DNA from: Candidatus Portnoybacteria bacterium CG02_land_8_20_14_3_00_45_8
Lineage (GTDB): Bacteria > Patescibacteriota > Minisyncoccia > Portnoybacterales > GWB1-42-6
Assembly (NCBI GenBank): GCA_002780785.1
Contig: PEUE01000062.1
Span: 1-6,601 of the forward strand
Length of the DNA stretch: 6,601 nt
Direction: 5' to 3'
Part shown: piece by piece, positions 1-4,959 of the stretch
Layout: each line of letters starts with the position of its first letter
How positions within the stretch are numbered: position 1 is the first letter of the stretch
Notes under the pieces: model-generated
What the model was told of the DNA's origin: nothing
Database searches by the model: none
The model's input: only the letters and a program-made list of their open reading frames with translations
Translations under genes and position numbers: made by a program

Positions 1-423
1 GTTTTAAAAGAAACCGAAGCGCAGAAATCGGCGCAGCGGAAAGTTGTTGCTGGGCAGGAAAAGATTAGTAGTCGGCGGGTAGACAAGGGCCGGGTTTATA
101 TTCAGTCAACTTATAATAATACTTTGATTACTATTTGTGACAGCCAAGGAAACACACTGGCTTGGGCCAGCGCCGGCGCCTTGGGTTTTAAGGGTCCTAA
201 AAAAGCCACGCCTTATGCTGCTTCTAAAACCGTTGAAGCGCTGATGGAAAAGATTCGTAAGATTAACATGCGCGACATAGACATTTTTGTGAAGGGAATT
301 GGCAGCGGTCAGGAAGCAGCGGTGCGAGCTTTAGCGGCGCAGGGAATGAATATTTTAACTATTAAGAATGTTACGCCTATTCCTCATAATGGTTGTCGTC
401 TACCCAAAGTCAGGCGAGTGTAA
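1..423 (+). CDS. rpsK: 30S ribosomal protein S11 (5' end outside window)
   Basis: S11 sits on the platform of the 30S subunit, binds 16S rRNA and helps shape the mRNA exit region near the E site. The frame is open from base 1 to the TAA at 421-423, giving 140 visible residues; no start codon is visible, so the gene begins upstream. The core runs from the GRVYIQSTYNNT segment (about residue 31) through GFKGPKKATPYAA to the highly conserved end NVTPIPHNGC...PKVRRV. The Asn of PHNGC corresponds to the site known to become isoaspartate in E. coli S11. E. coli S11 is 129 residues with about 17 before the core, so this protein has a longer basic N-terminal tail. An internal TTG at 124 is not the start, because it would remove conserved S11 sequence. 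It is the first gene of the ribosomal run and lies 90 nt before rpsD. Confidence 0.95.
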   Translation, partial: VLKETEAQKSAQRKVVAGQEKISSRRVDKGRVYIQSTYNNTLITICDSQGNTLAWASAGALGFKGPKKATPYAASKTVEALMEKIRKINMRDIDIFVKGIGSGQEAAVRALAAQGMNILTIKNVTPIPHNGCRLPKVRRV

Positions 424-429
424 GATAAT

Positions 430-494
430 TTTAAAAGGAAAATCTAAAAATTAAAAACCGAAAATCACTTTTTACTTTTTCATTTTTAGTTTTT
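430..494 (+). repeat. Period-7 A-tract/T-tract inverted-repeat array between rpsK and rpsD
   Basis: The left half has 7-nt units starting at 430, 437, 444, 451 and 458, each with a run of four or five A and two or three variable bases. The right half has units at 467, 474, 481 and 488, each two variable bases then TTTTT. Bases 444-464 can pair with 469-489 at 17 of 21 positions plus one G-U, around the loop TCAC (465-468). The 3' arm is T-rich, so as RNA it could behave as a weak terminator or pause hairpin. Periodicity and complementarity are direct observations; function is unknown. Confidence 0.75.
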
Positions 495-513
495 AAATTG
501 AGCGATAGCGAAT

Positions 514-1146
514 ATGGCTAGATTGATTGATGCTAAATGCCGGGAATGCCGACGCATCGGTGAAAAACTCTTTTTAAAGGGGGAGCGTTGTTATACGCCC
601 AAATGCGCGATGGTGAAACGGCCTTATCCTCCTGGGGCGCATGGTAAAACCGGCCGACGCGGTGGGCCGTCGGAATTCGGCCGTCAGTTGCGGGCTAAAC
701 AGCGGGTGAAGAAAACCTATGGGGTCTTGGAACGGCAGATTAAAAAATACTTTCGTGAGGCCCAAGCGCAAAAAGGCGACAGCCGAGAAAACCTGATGAA
801 GAAATTGGAAATGCGGCTGGACAATGTTGTTTATCGGTTGGGCTGGATGAAGTCGCGGGCCAGCGCCAGGCAATTGGTTAACCACGGGCAAATATTGGTG
901 AATGGCAAACGGGTTGACATCCCGTCTTTTCAGGTGAAAACCGAGCAGGTAATTACTTTGAGTAACAAAATTAAAAAGTCAAAGCTGATGGAAAATTTAG
1001 CCACGTCGCTTAAAAAATATGAGCCGCCCAAATGGCTGGTGCTGGATAAGGAAAAAATGGAAGCCAGAATTTTGGGCGCGCCGGACGCCGATGATTTAGG
1101 CGATTTGGCTCCCGTTGGCATGATCGTTGAATTTTACTCTAGGTAA
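514..1146 (+). CDS. rpsD: 30S ribosomal protein S4
   Basis: S4 is a primary 16S rRNA-binding protein that nucleates assembly of the 30S body and lines the mRNA entry tunnel. The 210-residue length matches the family. The N-terminal domain carries four cysteines, C9-x2-C12 and C26-x4-C31, the zinc-binding (C+) form of S4, followed by the usual PYPPGAHG and EFGRQLRAKQRVKKTYG segments. The S4 RNA-binding fold follows from about residue 97 (MRLDNVVYRLG...ASARQLVNHGQILVNGKRVDIPS), and the C-terminus ends in the typical VEFYSR. The ATG at 514 gives the standard MARLIDAKCRECRR-type start, though no Shine-Dalgarno is visible. S4 represses its own operon in several bacteria. The repeat just upstream could be a leader structure, but it does not resemble a known S4 target that I can recognise. 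The stop is TAA. Confidence 0.97.
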   Translation: MARLIDAKCRECRRIGEKLFLKGERCYTPKCAMVKRPYPPGAHGKTGRRGGPSEFGRQLRAKQRVKKTYGVLERQIKKYFREAQAQKGDSRENLMKKLEMRLDNVVYRLGWMKSRASARQLVNHGQILVNGKRVDIPSFQVKTEQVITLSNKIKKSKLMENLATSLKKYEPPKWLVLDKEKMEARILGAPDADDLGDLAPVGMIVEFYSR

Positions 1147-1260
1147 AATCATAAAATCATAAAAACATCTAAACATCCGAACATATAAACATTAGACTAG
1201 ACATAAGATTTGCCGGAAATTTATGTCTAAATGTTAAAATGTTAGCATGTTTAAATGGAT
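1144..1260 (+). repeat. Period-8 inverted-repeat array filling the rpsD-rpoA spacer
   Basis: The array begins on the rpsD stop codon. Left-arm octamers start at 1144, 1152, 1160, 1168, 1176 and 1184, drifting from TAAAATCA to units ending AAACA; AACAT recurs at 1164, 1172, 1180 and 1188. The right arm has ATG at 1223, 1231, 1239, 1247 and 1255, exactly 8 nt apart, four of them as ATGT. The AACAT and ATGTT blocks are complementary and pair in register (1188-1192 with 1231-1235, 1180-1184 with 1239-1243, 1172-1176 with 1247-1251). At the centre is a 13-bp stem: 1198-1206 with 1221-1229 and 1208-1211 with 1217-1220, one bulged G at 1207, loop GCCGG. Function is unknown. Confidence 0.8.
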
Positions 1261-1264
1261 TCAT

Positions 1265-2203
1265 ATGCAAATTAATCTTTCGCAAAAAGCTAAAATAATT
1301 AAGGGCGAAGGCCATCGAGCGGTTTTTGAAATTGAGGGTCTTTATCCGGGCTATGGCGTGACGCTGGGCAATGCATTACGGCGGGTGTTATTGTCATCTT
1401 TACCGGGCGCGGCGATTAGTAGTGTAAAAATTAGGGGTGTCCAGCATGAATTTTCCGCCATTCCGGGCGTGATGGAAGACGTGATTGAGATTATTTTGAA
1501 CTTGCGGCAAGTGAGGTTTAAAGTATATTCCCAAGAGCCGGTTAGATTAACTTTGACGGCCAAAGGGGAAAAACAAGTTAAAGCCGGTGATATTAAAATC
1601 ACTGCCGACGTGGAGGTGGCAAATCCGGAACAACTGATTGCTACCATAACCGATAAAAAAACTGAATTGGAAATGGAAATTGAAGTAACTCAGGGATTGG
1701 GCTTTGTGCCGGTAGAAGCCAGAAAGAAAGACAAGATGGAAATTGGCATGATTGCTATTGATTCGTTTTTTTCGCCGATTCGCCGGGTTAATTTTGACGT
1801 AGAAAATATGCGTGTGGGCGACCGAACTGATTTTAATCGCTTGCGTTTGGATATTGAAACTGACGGCACCATTACTCCCGAAGAGGCCTTGAAAAAATCA
1901 AGCGAGATTTTGGTGGCTCAATTTCAATCGTTAATTAGCGCGGAAGAGGCGATGACCGGCGAGGAAGAAATAACCGAAGAAATTAAAGAGGTCTCCGATG
2001 AGGCGGCTAAAACCAAAGTTGAGGATTTGAAATTATCCACTCGCACCGTCAAGGCCTTGATTAACGGCGGCGTGCGCACGGTTGGCGGCCTGATAAAAAA
2101 GAGCGCCGCTTCCTTAAAGGAGCTTGAAGGTATGGGCGATAAGGGAATCGGTGAAATAAAGAAGGCGCTTAAAAAATTAGATTTGGGTCTAAAAGAAGAT
2201 TAA
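1265..2203 (+). CDS. rpoA: DNA-directed RNA polymerase subunit alpha
   Basis: The alpha subunit dimerises to start RNA polymerase assembly, and its C-terminal domain contacts promoter DNA and regulators. With this start it has 312 residues. The N-terminal assembly domain (about 1-224) shows EGLYPGYGVTLGNALRRVLLSSLPG, HEFSAIPGVMEDVIEIILNL, and a typical end at DGTITPEEALKKSSEIL. A glutamate-rich linker (about 225-248) leads to the helix-hairpin-helix C-terminal domain (about 249-312, VEDLKLSTRTVKAL...LEGMGDKGIGEIKKAL). The DNA-contact Arg (E. coli R265) is kept as R260, but the E. coli N268 position is Lys here. An ATG at 1247 would add MFKWIH. I prefer 1265 because 1247 lies inside a repeat unit and the added residues are not family-like; the choice is uncertain and neither start has a clear Shine-Dalgarno. 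rplQ follows after 4 nt. Confidence 0.96.
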   Translation: MQINLSQKAKIIKGEGHRAVFEIEGLYPGYGVTLGNALRRVLLSSLPGAAISSVKIRGVQHEFSAIPGVMEDVIEIILNLRQVRFKVYSQEPVRLTLTAKGEKQVKAGDIKITADVEVANPEQLIATITDKKTELEMEIEVTQGLGFVPVEARKKDKMEIGMIAIDSFFSPIRRVNFDVENMRVGDRTDFNRLRLDIETDGTITPEEALKKSSEILVAQFQSLISAEEAMTGEEEITEEIKEVSDEAAKTKVEDLKLSTRTVKALINGGVRTVGGLIKKSAASLKELEGMGDKGIGEIKKALKKLDLGLKED

Positions 2204-2207
2204 TTTT

Positions 2208-2540
2208 ATGAGGAAATTTGGCCGAGGAATAAATCAGCGGCGGGCTTTTCTAAAAGGATTGGCAGCGAATTTAATTTTGAAAGAAAAGATTAAGACCACC
2301 GAGGCCCGCGCTAAGGAGTTGCGAGCCGTTGTGGAACGGCTGATTTCTTATGCCAAAAAGGGGACGTTGGCGGGCCGGCGTCAAGTAATTAGCGCTTTGC
2401 CATCGGCGGCCGCTAAAAAATTATTTAAAGAAATCACTCCGCGCTTTAAGGAGCGCCGCGGCGGCTACACCCGTATTATAAAACTTGGTCAGAGAATGAG
2501 CGACGGCGCCAAGATGGTTTTTATGGAATTTGTTGAATAA
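2208..2540 (+). CDS. rplQ: 50S ribosomal protein L17
   Basis: L17 binds 23S rRNA on the solvent side of the large subunit near the exit tunnel. The product is 110 residues, slightly shorter than E. coli (127) and Thermus (118) L17. It shows the family core: a basic N-terminus with an R-R-A-FLKGLAANLILKEKIKTTEARAKELRAVVERLI pattern (the IxTTxxxAKELR signature at about 28-39), then the central basic region, and the conserved C-terminal GGYTRIIKLGQRMSDGAKMVFMEFV. The gene starts 4 nt after the rpoA stop, as in most bacterial alpha operons, so it is almost certainly co-transcribed and probably translationally coupled; there is no Shine-Dalgarno of its own. The stop is TAA. Confidence 0.96.
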   Translation: MRKFGRGINQRRAFLKGLAANLILKEKIKTTEARAKELRAVVERLISYAKKGTLAGRRQVISALPSAAAKKLFKEITPRFKERRGGYTRIIKLGQRMSDGAKMVFMEFVE

Positions 2541-2569
2541 AGTTATGTCAAGCAGTGAAAATTTGACGT

Positions 2570-2950
2570 ATGAAAAAACAAACAGCTAATGATCCAAAAG
2601 AATATACTCTTGATGCGGCGGGAAAGATCCTGGGCCGTTTAGCCGTGGAAGCGGCGGTTTTGCTGCGCGGCAGAAACAAAGCGACTTGGTTGCCCCGCCT
2701 TACCCCGACCAATAAAGTTGTTATTTTTAATACCGACAAGATTAAGGTTAGCGGCAAAAAATTGGAGCAGAAGATTTATCGCCGGCATACCGGCTATCCG
2801 GGCGGCCTTAGAGAAGAGAGTTTGGAAAAATTACTGGCGCGCGATTCCCGAGAAGTGGTTAAGCGGGCCGTTTACGGCATGTTGCCCAGAAACCGGACGC
2901 GGGATAAAACAATCAGGAACTTGAGTTTATATAAAGGTGAAATAAAGTAA
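2570..2950 (+). CDS. rplM: 50S ribosomal protein L13
   Basis: L13 is an early-assembling 23S rRNA-binding protein of the 50S subunit. The 126-residue product shows the family order: YTLDAAGKILGRLAVEAAVLLRGRNKATW near the start, IFNTDKIKVSGKK in the middle, the HTGYPGG signature at 73-79, and GMLPRNRTRDKTIRNLSLYKG near the end. It lacks about the last 15-20 residues of E. coli L13 (142 residues). This is a natural short C-terminus rather than a frameshift, because rpsI follows at once in normal spacing. The ATG at 2570 gives a short family-like lead into the core, but no Shine-Dalgarno precedes it. It lies 29 nt after rplQ and 9 nt before rpsI; rplM-rpsI is a near-universal bacterial pair. Confidence 0.96.
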   Translation: MKKQTANDPKEYTLDAAGKILGRLAVEAAVLLRGRNKATWLPRLTPTNKVVIFNTDKIKVSGKKLEQKIYRRHTGYPGGLREESLEKLLARDSREVVKRAVYGMLPRNRTRDKTIRNLSLYKGEIK

Positions 2951-2959
2951 TTATTGATT

Positions 2960-3532
2960 ATGGAAAAGAAAAAAACTATTGCTAAAGCCGCTAAAAAGAA
3001 GCCGCTAAAAAAAGAGATTAAGCCAAAGGAGAAGCCCGTTATCAAGGAAGAAGTTTTGGCTGTGTCGGCGGCCGATTTTCCGATGAGCAGCGAGGAAGAG
3101 ATGTATTTGAATAAAGATAAAAAGGCCCGGCGTTATTTTGAAGGCGTTGGCCGGCGCAAGACCGCTATTGCCCGAGTACGCCTGTTAACTATCAAGCCCT
3201 TTGAAGGCGACGAAGGCAAGATAACGGTAAATGATAAGTTTTATAAGCAGTATTTTCCGACCGGCGATATGCAGCAAATCGCGGAAGCGGCTTTGCGTAA
3301 ATTGAAGTCCTTGAATCGTTTTGAAGTTGTAGCGCGCATTAGCGGCGGCGGCATCCATGCTCAAGCCGAGGCGTTGCGACATGGTTTGGCTAGGGCTCTG
3401 GTAATTTTTAATTTGGACTTTCGCAAGAAACTAAAAAAGGCCGGTTATTTAAAGCGTGACCCGCGGGCCAAAGAAAGACGAAAATACGGGTTGAAGAAAG
3501 CAAGAAAATCTCCGCAGTGGGCGAAACGCTAA
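2960..3532 (+). CDS. rpsI: 30S ribosomal protein S9 with long lysine-rich N-terminal extension
   Basis: S9 is a 30S head protein whose C-terminal tail reaches the P site and touches the anticodon stem of tRNA. The product is 190 residues against about 130 in E. coli. The S9 core starts at about residue 58 (RYFEGVGRRKTAIARVRL), carries the family signature GGGIHAQAEALRHGLARAL at 129-147, and ends in GLKKARKSPQWAKR. The terminal Lys-Arg is kept, while the usual Phe of PQFSKR is Trp. Residues 1-57 are an extra segment: Lys/Ala/Pro-rich to about 30, then acidic. I chose the ATG at 2960; a TTG at 2954 would add only two residues. A GGTGA stretch near 2936-2940 is too far upstream to be a convincing ribosome site. 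A strong terminator-like hairpin follows, so this is probably the last gene of the operon. Confidence 0.95.
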   Translation: MEKKKTIAKAAKKKPLKKEIKPKEKPVIKEEVLAVSAADFPMSSEEEMYLNKDKKARRYFEGVGRRKTAIARVRLLTIKPFEGDEGKITVNDKFYKQYFPTGDMQQIAEAALRKLKSLNRFEVVARISGGGIHAQAEALRHGLARALVIFNLDFRKKLKKAGYLKRDPRAKERRKYGLKKARKSPQWAKR

Positions 3533-3564
3533 GAGCTTACGGCAAATAGCAGGGGGCTAATTTT

Positions 3565-3599
3565 AAAATCCCGTTTTGCGTTAGACGAACGGGATTTTT
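3565..3599 (+). terminator. Intrinsic terminator after rpsI, probably bidirectional
   Basis: A perfect 11-bp stem pairs AAAATCCCGTT (3565-3575) with AACGGGATTTT (3588-3598) around a 12-nt loop, with T's running to 3599. It starts 32 nt after the rpsI stop, where an operon-end terminator is expected. The 5' flank is A-rich, so the minus-strand transcript also has a hairpin followed by a U-rich stretch. It could therefore stop read-through from the convergent PEGA-domain gene as well, although that gene ends about 220 nt away. Confidence 0.85.
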
Positions 3600-3731
3600 G
3601 GTTGCCTTTCAAATGTTGTGGGTATTTATGCTATCGCTTATTTACTTATAGTATTTTAGTTTATGGGATTTGAGCTGTTTTTGATTGCAGACAGAGAAAG
3701 TGTAATATGTATGTGCACATTACGCGTCATC

Positions 3732-3759
3732 TTGACACTAAACACTTTTACGCTATAGC
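3732..3759 (+). promoter_or_regulatory. Sigma70-like promoter candidate inside a palindrome
   Basis: A consensus -35 box TTGACA (3732-3737) is followed after 16 bp by TATAGC (3754-3759; four of six match to TATAAT). It would transcribe rightwards into the 3' end of the PEGA-domain gene, antisense to it. No plus-strand gene lies downstream, only a 7-codon frame at 3801. It could drive an antisense or small RNA, or be chance. Spacing and -35 are good; the lack of a target keeps confidence low. Confidence 0.3.
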
Positions 3760-3775
3760 GGAAAAGTGTTTAGTG
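3736..3775. repeat. 40-nt near-perfect palindrome
   Basis: CACTAAACACTTTT (3736-3749) is perfectly complementary to AAAAGTGTTTAGTG (3762-3775). The 12-nt centre itself contains the palindrome CGCTATAGCG (3751-3760), so only one A/G mismatch interrupts the symmetry. Neither strand has a T-run after it, which argues against an intrinsic terminator. It could be a repressor operator for the overlapping promoter-like sequence, a stable RNA hairpin, or a remnant of a mobile element; the sequence alone does not decide. Confidence 0.8.
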
Positions 3776-3818
3776 CGGGGAGAAAAGAGAAAAAAATAAA
3801 ATGACCTCGCCAGCAAGC

Positions 3819-4862
3819 TTATAATTCCAGCTTCACCCGGAAAAGTTCGTTTTGGGTTAAATAATAAAAATAAGAAGTTGGTTCATCAAAATAGATTTGG
3901 GGATTGGACGCGGAGATAAAGTCTATGGTATTGCGCGTATCGCGGCCATCCAGCTCCGTAATTTTTATTTGGTCGCCGGCCACAAAAGCAACATGTTCGT
4001 TGTCCGGATAAAACAGGGCTTGGGAAATTTTTTGATTGAAGTAGCGCACAATGGTTTCTTTGTCGCCGGCCTGGCGGTAGGGCTGGACCAGAAACTCTTC
4101 CAGCCATAAAATCGTAATTTCATTGGCGGTTTGCCAGAGAACTTTTTTATTATCACTGGTTAGTTGAACCGCTTCTATTTGGCTGGCAATTTTTTCAAAA
4201 ACGCCGTCGGTGTTCATCAGGTACAGATCGCCGCTGGTTGATAAAGCCAGGAAACGGCGGCCGTCATTGGTTATTAGCTGATATTTGCCAAGCGGTAGGG
4301 CTTCTTGAGAGATTTGGTCTTTAATGGACTCGGTTAAGTCGGTACGATAAAGAACGGGATTGTTTTTGGGCAGGTAATAGAGATTGTCGCCGTTTAGCAA
4401 CCAGCCGGCGGTGGAGCTGGCAATTTTAGCGGTTCGCTGCTGCTGGGTTTTTTTCCCCGGCGAGCTTAAGAAATCAGCGATGGTTGAGGTGACATTTTGA
4501 GTGATTAGTTCCGGCGAAACATTGGTTGGTAGTAGAAAAATATTGCGAGCTTCACTTACCAGTTCCGCCTCCACCGGCAGATTTTTCTGCCAGGAATGAT
4601 AGCCGTCTTTGACTACGGAAATATTATAGCTATGGGGTAGGAGGCGAGAAATTAGACGAGGAGTGGTTTTTTGGGGCTGGCCGTTGACGGAAATTTGAGC
4701 GCCGCTGGGCACCGATTTTAAATAAAGCCCGCCGGTTTGCACCAGTTTCTTATTGGTCCAATCAAAAGAGTAGCCCATGGCGTAAAGAATGGTCGGGGGC
4801 GTGGCAACAATAAATAACAGCACAAAGCCGTAGAAAATCAGTCGGCGAATGGTTCGGGTCAT
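3819..4862 (-). CDS. Membrane-anchored PEGA-domain protein with propeller-like C-terminus
   Basis: A 347-residue protein of unknown specific function. A basic N-terminus (RTIRR) and a hydrophobic segment at about 8-30 form an uncleaved signal anchor, which should place the rest outside the cytoplasm. Residues about 45-112 match the PEGA domain: GGLYLKSVPSGAQISVNG, a Thr-Pro turn, then a VKDGYHSWQKNL segment. PEGA domains are small beta-sandwiches often found in surface or wall-associated proteins. Residues about 113-150 form a polar Ser/Thr/Gln-rich linker. The remainder (about 150-347) is beta-rich with repeating motifs such as DNLYYLPKNN, SGDLYLMNTDG, NEITILWL and DQIKITELDG, which suggests irregular TolB- or WD40-like blades. 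No catalytic residues are recognised. It is divergent from murA, so an envelope role is plausible but inferred. The ATG at 4862 gives the signal anchor directly. Confidence 0.85.
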   Translation of the reverse strand: MTRTIRRLIFYGFVLLFIVATPPTILYAMGYSFDWTNKKLVQTGGLYLKSVPSGAQISVNGQPQKTTPRLISRLLPHSYNISVVKDGYHSWQKNLPVEAELVSEARNIFLLPTNVSPELITQNVTSTIADFLSSPGKKTQQQRTAKIASSTAGWLLNGDNLYYLPKNNPVLYRTDLTESIKDQISQEALPLGKYQLITNDGRRFLALSTSGDLYLMNTDGVFEKIASQIEAVQLTSDNKKVLWQTANEITILWLEEFLVQPYRQAGDKETIVRYFNQKISQALFYPDNEHVAFVAGDQIKITELDGRDTRNTIDFISASNPQIYFDEPTSYFYYLTQNELFRVKLEL

Positions 4863-4870
4863 ATGGTTTT

Positions 4871-4876
4871 AGTATA
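4871..4876 (-). promoter_or_regulatory. -10-like element for the PEGA-domain gene, possibly leaderless
   Basis: On the minus strand TATACT (five of six match to TATAAT) ends 8 nt before the ATG at 4862. A start site about 7 nt after the -10 would put transcription at or next to the A of the ATG. The corresponding -35 (TTTATA at 17-bp spacing) is poor. There is no Shine-Dalgarno before this gene, which fits a leaderless message. Confidence 0.4.
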
Positions 4877-4919
4877 ACCGATAAAAAGGTAGTTATAAAG
4901 ATGGCGTAAAGCAGATTGC

Positions 4920-4948
4920 TTGTCAGAATGGATTATTTAATTTAAGAT
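4920..4948 (+). promoter_or_regulatory. Candidate promoter of murA
   Basis: TTGTCA (4920-4925; five of six match to TTGACA) is separated by 17 bp from TAAGAT (4943-4948; four of six). Transcription would start near 4955, leaving only about 5 nt before the murA ATG and cutting into the Shine-Dalgarno-like AGAGGA. The promoter and that ribosome site therefore do not fit together comfortably, so one may be chance. Confidence 0.35.
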
Positions 4949-4950
4949 GA

Positions 4951-4956
4951 AGAGGA
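4951..4956 (+). promoter_or_regulatory. Shine-Dalgarno-like site of murA
   Basis: AGAGGA lies 3 nt before the ATG at 4960. The match to the anti-Shine-Dalgarno is good but the spacing is short. It is the clearest ribosome-binding site in a window where most genes have none, and it supports the chosen murA start. Confidence 0.5.
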
Positions 4957-4959
4957 AAT

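Larger units (their letters stand above)
3533..3818. other. 286-bp intergenic region between convergent genes
   Basis: I find no plausible coding frame, tRNA or recognisable structured RNA here. It contains the rpsI terminator (3565-3599), a weak bulged hairpin around a TGTGCACA-like core (3702-3723), and a long palindrome overlapping a promoter-like pair (3732-3775). The rest (about 3600-3700) is AT-rich with nothing I can interpret. Confidence 0.7.

Noticed and set aside
424..513. CRISPR or typical satellite interpretation of the intergenic arrays
   Set aside because: Units are only 7-8 bp with no spacers of CRISPR size, and the second half is the complement of the first.
574..891. Open reading frame on the minus strand opposite rpsD
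   Set aside because: It lies fully inside a certain S4 gene, has no family resemblance, and is explained by codon bias of the opposite strand.
1210..1240. Promoter TTGCCG/TAAAAT in front of rpoA
   Set aside because: The 19-bp spacing is long, and both boxes fall within the repeat and hairpin, so matches are expected by chance.
1247..1264. Upstream ATG of rpoA as the true start
   Set aside because: It is one of a series of ATGs generated by the 8-bp repeat and would add residues not typical of the family; kept only as an alternative.
1351..1872. Two minus-strand open frames opposite rpoA
   Set aside because: Both are inside the well-supported rpoA gene and their translations show no recognisable domain.
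2718..2924. Second plus-strand frame inside rplM
   Set aside because: It overlaps L13 in another frame; the L13 frame carries all family motifs.
2954..2959. TTG start for rpsI
   Set aside because: A normal ATG lies two codons later at 2960 and gives the same protein.
3600..3730. tRNA or structured RNA gene
   Set aside because: No cloverleaf, T-loop or other known RNA motif was found; only a weak bulged hairpin at 3702-3723.
3801..3824. Seven-codon frame starting with ATG downstream of the palindrome
   Set aside because: It is too short, has no ribosome site, and overlaps the 3' end of the minus-strand gene.
3886..4156. Short frames on both strands within the PEGA-domain gene
   Set aside because: They are out-of-frame overlaps of a longer gene with clear domain structure.
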